A stretch of 64,000 nt of DNA from Echria macrotheca (taxonomy: Eukaryota > Ascomycota > Sordariomycetes > Sordariales > Schizotheciaceae): contig MU839838.1 in assembly GCA_030411725.1 (NCBI GenBank), forward strand, positions 186,001 through 250,000, read 5' to 3'. Under the pieces are notes generated by a model. It did no database searches and was not told the origin of the DNA. It was given only the letters and a program-made list of their open reading frames with translations. Every line of letters starts with the position of its first letter. The first letter of the stretch is position 1. The position numbers and the translations under genes were made by a program. Positions 54,718 through 64,000 of the stretch are shown here, one piece after another.

Positions 54718-57224
54718 TCATGAAACCGACACATCCTCCACTGAAACCTCCATATCTGGCGCCAGCGACCATCCGCTCGGCTCCTCGCTATCAATAAACC
54801 TCCCCAACCCTGCGCCGTCTACTTCCCCAAGCCCAATGCCAGAGGTATCCCACGCGAACGAAGACCCTCTATGATAATCCCAGCGTAACCCATCCACGCT
54901 GTCCGCAGACTCTTCCGACCCCTGCCGCTCCGTCTTGATTACCTCCTCAGTCGACTCACGGTACGGCCGGCACAGCGCCGAGAACAGCGAGAACGCAACG
55001 GCCTTCATCTGTGGACTTGTCGCCGCCGGCACGCGAAATAGATACTCGAGCGCTAGCGCCTTCTCCGAGGCCTCGTCCGTGTGCTCGTCGGGAATATGCA
55101 GCGGTGGAAAGTCCGGCGGGATTGACACCCACTCGTCGGTGCGGCGCATCGCGTCGGCACCCTTGGGGGATGCCTGGGCGAGCGTGTTGTGGATGGCAGA
55201 GAGTCTGGTGTGGAAGCGGAGGGCGACCGAGTCTGCCTTTCCGCAGAATTCTAGTGCGTCGAGACACAGCTGGGCCTGTTTCAATTCGTCTTCCCATGCG
55301 CTGGGAGGGAAGCCATGGATTTGCTTTTGGGTGACGCTGTGCAGCAGGACGGCGCAGGTTGTGTGGGATTGGAATCTATCGGGTTAGTTGGGGGTCCAAA
55401 AGAGAGAGCGAGACGTACATCACAAGCCAACATCGCCGGAAGACGCCGTCCTCGGCGAGCAGCAGACCCAGGATGCTGGCAGAGTGCTTGGCGGCTATGA
55501 TGCCCCGTTCTGCTTGCGCCATGAGCGACTGTTGTTGTGGCGTCCAGGGGCTTTCGTCACCACGCTCGAACCGGAACACCTGCGAAGCAATGCGGCGGTA
55601 CAGAAGGATGTACGCCCCGAGATGTAGTAGATGGATGTGAAAGAGAGACCGGCGCACAATTGGTTCGAGGACCTGATCAGACAGTTTGGAGAGTCGAATC
55701 TGGGGTGCAAGGTTCCAGTACCACTGCTCTAGCGTCTGTAACGCCGCGTACAGTTCTCTGCTGCTTAGCTCTTCGCGAGATAGGTGTCTTCGGAGGATTT
55801 CGGCGTTGACGAGCGATATGCCCGTCATCTCGTCCTGGACAACTGCAAGGGTTAGCCGCGTCGTGGGTCAGACCTGGGAGTTACTTACTCTCGCCGACCT
55901 GACAAGCGTAGTCGCCCTCGACCGGGGCAATCTGTCTGTGTGAGCGTGGACACCGCATCATAAGAAGAGACTCACGGGAACAAGATCCTGAAACGCCTGG
56001 TCGAATGCATGGTCGATACTCCCAGACAGATAGCCGAGAGTGGACGACAGCCAGCTACACCAGTCAGTCGAGTGTCTCGATCCGCAGCGGGATATTACCC
56101 TGCAAGAAAGAGTAGCGTCCGCCACGTCCTCCGATAATCCTCGCCGGGACACTCCTTGCGGGGTAGCGTATACGAGAACCGGGGGTTGATCTTGTATTTT
56201 CGCGATAGCACCATCCCCATTTCTGACGGGTTAGCTTTAGCCAGCCAAGGCAAGCCATGACATACCGATATACCCAAGCGCCGTTGTGGACTTGACCAGC
56301 ACGTTGTAGAGCGCCATCATGGCGCAGACCTTGGTCACATCCGGTGACCCGCTGACGGCCACCTCGCTGAAGTAGTGCTCGGCGAGGTCGTAGTACATAA
56401 CGTCGGAACCCATCTCGAACTCGGTGGGGTTGTACTGGACCCCTACGGCGGCAACCGATGCCAAACAGCAGAGAGCAAGCTCCCGCGAGCCGCCAGAACT
56501 CCCATTTAGATTGAAAACAGTCTTGAAGTACTCGTCGGTCTGCTCCCGGGTAAAGACATGGAAGAGCTTGCCACTTGAACTGTAGAAACTCTGAATGGCG
56601 GCTCGCGTCAACGCCGGGACCAGCGAGGCAGCAGGGTCGGAGCGCTTCCTTGGTGGTAGGGGAGAGGTCTGAGAAGTGTTGGTAAGCACAGAGCCAGGCG
56701 AGGCCGTCGACGGCGTTGGCATCGGAGAAGGTGTCAGCAGCGATGACGAGGACGACGACAACAACGGCTGGCTTGAAGACGCAACGGAACGGCCATCCTC
56801 GCCGCTCATACTAGACGAATCGTCGGCCTGTTTCCGCATCCACGCAAGGATCTGCTGGGCTTCCTCGAGTGGCTTGTTCGTGAGATCGTTCCGCAACTTC
56901 TTCAGATTCTCGAGCTCGGCCTTGAGAGCGGCCTGGCGCGACTGGCCCTCCTCGCCCTGGTAGCGACACGACCTCCCCTTGGCCTGACAGCCGCCGCATC
57001 GGGGACGGCCGCCATCACACTGCACTGGTCAGCGACGTTGTGGAAGAAGGCCGGGATGAACCCACCCTCGCTTTGTGGTGGCGACAAGTCTCGCAGGCCT
57101 GCGTGACCGACTTGAAGCGCTTCCGGCGCACGGAATCGAGCGACAGCGCCGGGGACGGTCTCTCGCGCGGCAGCGACTTGGGCGTCAGCGAAGGCGCAGG
57201 CTGGATGTTCCTGAAGCTCCCCAT
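54718..57224 (-). CDS. Zn2Cys6 fungal-specific transcription factor
   Basis: Seven exons on the minus strand (57224-57066, 57019-56266, 56222-56099, 56054-55976, 55931-55889, 55842-55419, 55375-54718) give 746 residues; all introns are 43-46 nt. Intron 1 splits the zinc cluster, and only the acceptor at 57020 restores it: cysteines 44, 47, 54, 61, 64 and 71 (ACETCRHHKARCDGGRPRC). A basic coiled linker and a Ser/Pro-rich region follow, then a middle-homology-type domain with CCLASVAAVGVQYNP, MGMVLSRKYKINPRFS, ECPGEDYRRTWRTLLFLAG and YLSGSIDHAFDQAF. It likely regulates nearby or unlinked metabolic genes; the two dehydrogenase genes directly downstream are candidates. Confidence 0.9.
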
Positions 57225-57858
57225 TTTTGTGGGATCCTTTCCCTTTTTATGGATGGAAGGCGGGCTCGTTTGCACTGTCTGCAGCGTCGTCGCTTGGCAC
57301 TGTGGAACGGAAGCGTCGACCGGGCTCGTCGGCGCGGGGGAATGGCCATTTGAATGGCGACACAGCGGGTCAGGAGGCCCACGGCCCCCGTGGCCTGATT
57401 GGCGCTCCGATGCAGCCACGTTCACCCCCCGCTCCGGAGAAATTGTCTACAGTGGCCAGACAGTGGCATGCGTCTCGCGGAATCGGGAAGAAACCGCCGG
57501 AGGGTCCAGTATCATGGCTGCGCATGCCGTCGTAGCACAGGTGCGGGGTGGCATTGACTTGACTTGCTGTCGACACACGGGAGCTACTGAAACTTGTCCA
57601 ATCCGACGTGCTGCTCACTAATGGCACGAACCGACGCGCTGCTCCACCAATCTGATTCTGATCGTGTTTGCTTTTGTCCATTTCAACGCCACCCACATCA
57701 CTGCGCTGGTCTGCCGAACCGCACTCCCCGCTGCCGCGCCCACTGGTCCTCGCCGCCGCCCACAGGTTATCGCCGCCTCTCACTGGTCCCGACCGCTTTG
57801 ATGGCTCGACCGACTGCCTCATCGTCAACCGCCTGCTCGGACGTGCATTGCACACCGC
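57225..57858. other. Intergenic, 0.63 kb
   Basis: Promoter of the Zn2Cys6 gene and 3' flank of the PEBP gene; GC-rich, with no supported gene. Confidence 0.5.
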
Positions 57859-58610
57859 CTACTGGTGCTCGGCGTAGATAAAGTTGGCCGCTGCGTTGGT
57901 CAGTATCAGCAGCTCCTAGAATACACTAGACAGATGACGTACCAATGGGAACCAACCCATTGTCCTTGGCCCAGTCGCGCACCCCCCGCGTCTCACCGTC
58001 GTCGCTGTCGTAGCCCCAGTGCTGGCGGTCTCCGGGCTTGGATGGGTAGATCTCGGCGGTGCCATTCTCGGGAGCCAGCGCCACGAACACGTACCGATGC
58101 TTGCCGGTGCCCTCGGGCGGTCCCGGCGCCTTGTACGGCATCACCTCGGAGCCGTCCGCCAAGACGATCCAGTGGCACATCTCGGACCACTTGGGATCCT
58201 TGCGCGAGGGGGCATCGGGGTCCGTCAGGACCACAACGAAGGCGCCGTGGTGGGTACCGTGGTGGTGGAGATGCGACAATGCTACGGTAGGGGCATCGTC
58301 GAGGTCGTTTGGGTTCAGCGTGTTTCCGAGCTCGGCATGTCCAGATGACCACTCGGCATCGAGGGCCAGCAACGGAACAAAGTCATCGATAACTGCGGGT
58401 TTAGCTGACGTCTGATTTGGGATGATTGGCTTACCTGTGGGTATGATCTCGGCCTTGCGAAGTCTGTCGCCGTCAGAGGCTGTCAATGTTCATATGGGGA
58501 ACGTACTGTTTGCGCACACTGGCAGCGCTGTGCTCGCTTTTGAGGACATGCTGGTCCGCCGACGCGAGCAGGGCAAACGCCGATAGCAACATACGACCGA
58601 GCATGGCCAT
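57859..58610 (-). CDS. PEBP-family protein with signal peptide
   Basis: Four exons (58610-58507, 58463-58435, 58392-57943, 57890-57859) give 204 residues, including a 29-nt micro-exon and a 32-nt last exon that supplies the family-typical end ANFIYAEHQ. The N-terminus (MAMLGRMLLSAFALLASA) is a likely signal peptide. Ligand-pocket motifs are present: VVVLTDPDAPSRKDP, CHWIVLADG and GPPEGTGKHRYVFVAL. PEBP proteins bind phospholipid head groups or inhibit proteases, such as the yeast carboxypeptidase Y inhibitor. The signal peptide suggests a secreted or vacuolar form. A histidine-rich insert (HLHHHGTHHG) just before the first motif is unusual. Confidence 0.9.
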
Positions 58611-59466
58611 GTTGTTGTTGATGTTGAGTTCAAGACCCCTCCAAGCTCCTGCTGTTGTGCGTTGTGGTGATGTCATTGCAGATAATGGCGATCTCCGCTT
58701 CACGTGCTAGAACGGGACTTGTGTAAGCGCACACAAGACAAGCTATCACGCCAGCGGCACGCATCAGGGGTTTGGGGATATCCAAATGGGGTAACAGTCA
58801 TGCAGACATGATATTCCTGTCCGGCGCCCATAGATGTGATCTTAAACGGACTATACGGGAGTCAGCTTTCTCAACAAGGTAGGTACCGTGTTAACCAGCA
58901 CCAGCTGCATGGAATGGCAACATGGTTAGCAGCGACCAGGTTCCCCCAAGGGAGGCCATCGAAGACAATGGCAATGCAGACGGGCTGGTCAACCATTCGG
59001 CTCATCAGTTCCTCAAGTCCCGTCTGGACGAAGCCCGTCGTACTGGGGATAAATGGGCTGGCCATGGGTTTATACGGCATCGCGAGGATCGGGTTGCTTG
59101 ACAGCAGCGGTAGAGTAACTAATTCCGGTGATCTTTGACCACTGCATCTTCTTGATCTCATTTCATTGAATCTGATCGCTTTTCGGCCGAGCACAAGTTT
59201 GGTGACAATCGTGACAATATCAGGAGAGGGGTCTCTCGTGGCGAATTGACGTCAATCTCAAAAAATAACCGGCTCCCCATCATAAACAGGATCACACCAC
59301 GCCGGAACCAGAGCCATGATCGAACGGAGCAACCTGAAACGAGTACGATAGGGTGTATAACAGATGGGTCTAGCTCATCTTTCAAAGATGCGCCGTCTTA
59401 CCCAACTCCTATCACACGCCAGAATTCAAGCACATCTACAGCACTGCTCTCATACATCGCGACACA
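58611..59466. other. Intergenic, 0.86 kb
   Basis: A divergent promoter region between the PEBP and erythromycin-esterase-family genes. Open frames of about 100 codons lie opposite each other at 58.84-59.19 kb and are probably chance. Confidence 0.5.
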
Positions 59467-60904
59467 ATGACTGCCACCAAACTTGACCCAGCGATCTCCC
59501 TCCTCCAAGCAAACGTCACTCCCTTCCCTTCCATCTCAGAAGCAGGCGACGCCCTCGCCCGCACCTTTGACACCTTCGGCAGCTCCCCCACCAAAGTGCT
59601 CCTCATAGGCGACGCATCCCACGGCACCTCCGAGTTTTACTCGTTCCGCGCAGAGCTGACAAAGTACATGATTACGAACCATGGATTCAACATCGTCGCG
59701 CTCGAGGCGGACTGGCCTGACGCCGAGGCTGTGGATCGGTATGTGCGGTATCGACCTGGCCTAGGACCGCGTGCGTCGCTGGAAAAGGAGAGAGAAGGGG
59801 GCAAGGATCCGGCGTTTATGAGGTTCCCTACTTGGATGTGGCGGAATCAGGAGGTCAAAGGGTTCGTGGAATGGCTGAGGGAGTGGAACCGCGGCAAGGA
59901 TAGCAAGACAGAGGCGGTGGGCGTTTACGGGCTGGATTTGTACAGTCTGGGAACGTCGATGCGGGCTGTGATTGAGTACTTGGAGGGGGTGGATAAGGAG
60001 ATGGCGGATAAAGCAAGGAAGCGGTATGCGGGCCTGATGATGTGGGCTGAGGAACCGCATGAGTATGGCCTGGAGGTTATCGCAGCGGGGAGTATGGGAT
60101 ATGAGAAGGAGGTGGTGGCTATGTTGAGGGATTTGCTACGCAAAAGGGTTGAGTATGAGGCGGTACGGTGGGATGGGGACGAGTTTCACAGTGGCGAGCA
60201 GAATGCCCGGCTGGTCAGAGGTGCGCTTTTCCCGAGTAAATATAGGATAAAGGCTGATGGTTGCAGATGCGGAGAACTACTACAAGTGCATGTACACGGG
60301 GAGCAGGGACGAGTCGTGGAATATGCGCGACAAGCACATGTTTGAGACGCTCGTTCGTGTGCTCAACCACCGCGCGCGGTATGGCGAGGCCAAGGCTATC
60401 GTATGGGCGCATAACAGCCACGTTGGAGACGCGAGGGCGACAAGTATGGGCTGGTCGAGAGACGAACTCAACATCGGCCAGCTATGCAAAGAGGTGTTTG
60501 GCGAAAAGGCACTCAGCATCGGGTGCATGGGCAACACCGGGACCGTGGCGGCGGCGCAACGCTGGGACGGCGACATGCAGGTCATGCAGGTGCGTCCCGG
60601 CTTGCCTGGGAGCTACGAGGAGCTGATGCACGCGACGGGCATCAAGAACTTTATGCTGGACCTGCGCAAGGGACGGTGCGATGAGCGGCTGCGGCAGGAG
60701 TTGATCAAGCGGCGGATGGAGAGGTTCATTGGCGTCATCTACGCGCCGCACACCGAGCGGCAGTCGCATTACTCATTTGCCGTCCTGCCGCTGCAGTTTG
60801 ATGGGTTGGTTTGGTTTAACGAGACGAGGAATGTGGACGCGTTGGAAGCCCACCAGCCCCAGACACCCTTGGAATTTGACGAGACGTGGCCGTTTGGGCT
60901 GTGA
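59467..60904 (+). CDS. Erythromycin-esterase-family protein
   Basis: Exons 59467-60220 and 60267-60904 (46-nt intron) give 463 residues. Family blocks are intact: LIGDASHGTSEFY (His52, Glu56), a run ending FNIVALEADWPDAEAVDRYV, FPTWMWRN, GVYGLDLYSLGTSM, RDAENYYKCM (assembled across the intron), VWAHNSHVGDA (His299 and His302) and ERFIGVIYAPHTERQSHY. In bacteria this fold includes macrolide esterases, but most fungal members have no known substrate, so the name denotes the family and not drug resistance. No signal peptide; cytosolic. The Con-6 gene follows 230 bp downstream on the same strand. Confidence 0.92.
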
Positions 60905-61133
60905 GCCGTGACAGATGATGGGCTGGAGTCTGGAGGGGGATTCAAGTTGTTGGTCAAGAGGCTGCTTGCTTATTCAGGTGCAACCAGCTGTTTGTCTAGC
61001 GTGTGTGAGTTGACGAAAGGTGATGCAGCCATGACGTACGACAGCACAGGCAGCGAGCATAAGACGTCTCGTTTGCTACTGCCGGGATAACTCTCTCATC
61101 AAACGACTCTCAAAAGTCCCGCCAGATAACACA

Positions 61134-61596
61134 ATGGCCGAGAGAGGAAACCGCGAGCGCGGGCTCAAGGCAGCCCTGCACAATCCCCGAGTTTCGGAAG
61201 AGGCGAAGCAGCGCGACCGAGAAATCCTCGAGACAGAGTTCGGCGAGCACTTTGAGAAGGAGCCCGACATGTCGTCGTCGCCTGACATACCTGAGGAATC
61301 CGCGGACCCGATCCGGTTCAAGCAAACTATCGGTCTTCGATCATCTACATCTGGCGAGGAGAGCTCATCCAAGGGCAAGACGAGAAGCTCGTCCGCCGGT
61401 GCGAGATCGAGTGGCCTGCAGGACGAAGGCAAGGACCCGGAGAACGTGTAAGTCGCGTCTGTGTTTTGTTGTCACTCAGACTGACCTGGACAGGATCCGC
61501 GGTTTGAAGGCGGCGATTAGCAACCCGAATGTGTCGGAGAAGGCGAAGGAGAAGGACCGTGAGAAGCTGAGGGATCTTGGAGAGCCAGTGGACTGA
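61134..61596 (+). CDS. Conidiation-specific protein 6 (Con-6) family
   Basis: Exons 61134-61447 and 61494-61596 give 138 residues. Two Con-6 repeats are present: RGLKAALHNPRVSEEAKQ near the N-terminus and IRGLKAAISNPNVSEKAKEK at the C-terminus, the second encoded entirely by exon 2. The linker is Ser- and acid-rich and longer than in the classic short Con-6 proteins. Con-6 proteins accumulate in conidia and ascospores and disappear on germination; the molecular role is unknown. Very hydrophilic and probably disordered. Confidence 0.9.
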
Positions 61597-62034
61597 TGCC
61601 GGAGAGGCAGGTGTATGCATGCAGCACTTGGGGACTTGCCCGGCCATTGCGATTCCAGTTGTCAGGACAGAACCACTACGGCTCATCAAATTTGGACTCA
61701 ACCGCTCGCAGCTGCCATCTTGACTTTGTAGCCCAATGAATTTTCGGATATCCCTAGCGTCATCGCGTGACAATCTTCTTGGCACGGGGAAGGCCCCAAC
61801 CGACCAGATGGCGAAGTGGATTTGCTGATCGATATGAATGAAATCATCTCCATCGCCTGGACGGCAGCTACCGGCTGCATCGGACTTTCCGCATTTAGCA
61901 CTCCTACAGCACCAGAACCTCTGGAAGCTTCATCTGAACGGCTATAAGTACTCTGCTCCAGTGCTGCGGACCAGATCCTGGGTTCTGCAACCACTTCATA
62001 CCTCACACTCTGGTCCCTCATCAAGCAACCGACA
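61597..62034. other. Intergenic, 0.44 kb
   Basis: Spacer between the Con-6 and SMP-like genes; no feature is recognised. Confidence 0.5.
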
Positions 62035-62421
62035 ATGACCTCGCTCCCATCCAAAGACGAGCTCGTCGCCCGCGCGGCCGAGGGCCTGCCCATCACGCAG
62101 GAAGAGGCCTCAAAGATCGCAGCTGCCGAATCTGACCTGACGAATCGCGGCCCAATCAAAGGGGGCACCGCCGCCGTCGCCCAGAGCCTGCATGACCGCC
62201 AGATGAAATTTTTGGAGAAGGCCAACGAGGTTGTCAGAAAGGCTGACGACAAGATCACGCGCCAGGATGCAGCTGAGGTGCAGAGCAAGGAGGTGAGTGT
62301 TGGCGAAGTTGACATGCGACGAGCGCTGACTGGAGAGGCCAAATTGGGGGGACCGCCGGGCAAAGGGTCGACTTCAGCTCAAGTCCAGTCGATTGCGGAT
62401 AGGAATGCGGGGAATGCTTAG
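62035..62421 (+). CDS. Seed-maturation-protein (SMP) domain, LEA-like protein
   Basis: A single-exon gene of 128 residues. Two SMP-type segments are visible: GLPITQEEASKIAAAESDLT followed by KGGTAAVAQSLHDRQ, and later KITRQDAAEVQSKEV followed by GPPGKGSTSAQVQSIADRN. The protein is very hydrophilic, with no Cys or Trp and no signal peptide. SMP proteins belong to the late-embryogenesis-abundant group and protect cell contents during drying. In fungi such genes are often expressed in spores. Its neighbour, a Con-6 gene, fits this (inference). Confidence 0.85.
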   Translation: MTSLPSKDELVARAAEGLPITQEEASKIAAAESDLTNRGPIKGGTAAVAQSLHDRQMKFLEKANEVVRKADDKITRQDAAEVQSKEVSVGEVDMRRALTGEAKLGGPPGKGSTSAQVQSIADRNAGNA

Positions 62422-62713
62422 ATAGGATTATATTGGTCGCGATGGCTCAATCGAGTGTAGTTTGATATTTTGCACGAGGCTGCCGACGTGAATTATTGCT
62501 GCACAGCCATACGCCCGGTACCCAATCCGGACACACCATTACCGATCCGGCACGCCATCACCGTTTGGGGACCGACCGGCCACGCGGCGAGCCGGCCACG
62601 GATAGTTGTTGCGCCGCTTCATTCCGCCTCGCGCGGCTTGCGTGAGGATATAAGATGGCGTTGAAGCCTCTTGGCACCACCAACTTCATCAGACCCAAAT
62701 TCGCATCGACAAC

Positions 62714-64000
62714 ATGGCCCACATCATGATGCAGGAGTCTACCGACGGGGATTTCCCGGATTTCCCGGTGAGCGACGAGTTCTCAATCCGCCGGGTAACT
62801 GTAGGTGTCTTCAACCGTACACGGCAAGCACCAGCTGACCAGCAGGACCACATCGCGATGATGCGCCGGTTCCAGGTCATCCTGGACCAGATCAAGCGCC
62901 CTCATCCGGCTGAGCCCAGCCCCGCACCGCCCGCCGGCGTCGACACCACGCAGCCCGAGGTCCTCGAGCAATGGCGCGTGCAAGCCTTTCTGATGAACGC
63001 CGGTACGTGAAACCAAGACATCCGATGTTGGTCTAATCATCGTTAGAGGTCCGCTACTCCCTGTACATGACCATGGTCCATCGGTGGCTGCACATGAATC
63101 GGCTGGACGAAGCTTTGACGCGAAACACTGACAGGTGGCCGATCCCCCCTTGGTAAGTAATACCCGTCAGTCATGACGCCGCTAATAGCCCGCCAGGGAC
63201 GTCGCCATCATCATGTACACGCACATGTTGATGCCCCAGCGCTTCCGCAGCGAGGCCATGGCCGTGTGGCACATGCTCTGGTACAACGTCCAGTTCCCCC
63301 TCGCCCGCCTCGTCCATTCACCAGAAACCGACGCCGCCTCCGAGGCCTTATGGAAAACATTCTACCCAGACGTGCCGTACCAGGTCATCGCTTTTTCCGG
63401 TGGCCGTTTCCATCCTGGTCCTGGCGTCCTCGGTGTGATGGGTTTCCGCTGCCTCTCCCGAAGGTGCGGCTCGAGGCGACGACCCCAGACCGTCACCATG
63501 GCCAACTGGTCCAACTACCGCCTGGGCAGGTGTCGCCTGCGCTGTCCCAAGTGCAAGACGACGTACTCGCGCGCAGAAGGCTTCAACCCGCCGATCTACC
63601 ATGCCATGTGCCAGATCGCTTTTGGGGTGGAGGTGTTTGAGCTCTGGGACGCGCCGATGCGGCAGTTTGGTACCCACGGCTTCGTCGAGACGATCTTGGG
63701 CCTCATCGGCGACGGCCCGACCGAGTACACGCAGCAGCGCTACCTCAAATTCATGCGGTTAATGAAGGACGTCGGCCAAATCAACGTGCCGACAGTTGAT
63801 ATCGACCTGTTCTGGCATACGCACCAACTGTCCCCGTTTGCGTACTCAAGCTACTGTGTGAAGCACGTCGGCCGGGAGGTGACACACGATGATTCGATTG
63901 CCTCGGCACCACGCTATGGTGCGCTCGACGACACAAAGTACCGCTGGGCGCTGACGTACGGCGAGGCCTTTCTCGACCCTGTGGATCCCAACCAGACGGC
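62714..64000 (+). CDS. GRDP (DUF1399)-like protein, 3' truncated
   Basis: Exons 62714-63002, 63047-63152 and 63197 to beyond the window end; introns are 44 nt each. The reading frame stays open to the last base. Diagnostic blocks are RWPIPPWDVAIIMYTHMLMP, ERxxTEAM-like MAVWHMLWYN, and NVPTVDIDLFWHTHQLSPFA followed by YCVKHVGREVTHDD, the hallmark of glycine-rich-domain-containing proteins of the DUF1399 group. A zinc-ribbon-like stretch (RLRCPKCKTTYSRAEGF) lies between them. A further small intron inside exon 3 (about 63,395-63,462) cannot be excluded. The function of fungal members is not known. Confidence 0.85.

Noticed and set aside
58836..59194. Opposed open frames of about 100 codons in the PEBP/esterase-family intergenic region
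   Set aside because: Neither has a domain, conserved start context or splice partner.

Overview
The window reads as nuclear DNA of a filamentous ascomycete (Pezizomycotina, probably Sordariomycetes; the species cannot be named from this). Evidence: gene-dense DNA with many 42-60 nt GT-AG introns carrying CTRAY-type branch sites, HET-domain genes, an ascomycete-type laccase, Zn2Cys6 regulators, a Con-6 protein and AT-rich blocks that look damaged by repeat-induced point mutation. No bacterial, viral or organellar gene set is present, and both ends cut through genes. Most genes needed splicing by eye. Every multi-exon model given here was checked for frame, and exon limits are stated in each entry.

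Region 1 (1-10.5 kb): the 3' part of a membrane-anchored aspartic protease-like protein, a small secreted Cys-rich protein with a beta/gamma-crystallin-like pattern, two tandem HET-domain genes and an AAA+ ATPase. Region 2 (13.6-22.7 kb): a laccase, a large coiled-coil nuclear-type protein, and an NmrA-like protein next to an AflR-like Zn2Cys6 factor, with no backbone biosynthetic enzyme nearby.

Region 3 (about 22.9-50.5 kb) is accessory in character. It holds a 5.6 kb segment bounded by inverted repeats, two paralogous double-zinc-knuckle genes 25 kb apart, coiled-coil orphan genes (one with two compensating frameshifts), a 1374-residue protein with a C48/Ulp1-like peptidase region, a PD-(D/E)XK-like protein, convergent orphan genes, a MITE-like element with 42-bp terminal inverted repeats, strong palindromes, an aminoglycoside-phosphotransferase-family relic and AT-rich, probably RIP-damaged islands. 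The stretch from 39.2 to 45.3 kb has no intact gene.

Region 4 (51.2-64 kb) is ordinary and gene-dense: two tandem short-chain dehydrogenases and a Zn2Cys6 regulator on the same strand, a secreted PEBP-family protein, an erythromycin-esterase-family protein, a two-repeat Con-6 protein, a seed-maturation-protein-like gene and the 5' part of a GRDP (DUF1399)-like gene. The last few suggest a conidiation or stress neighbourhood, which is inference.
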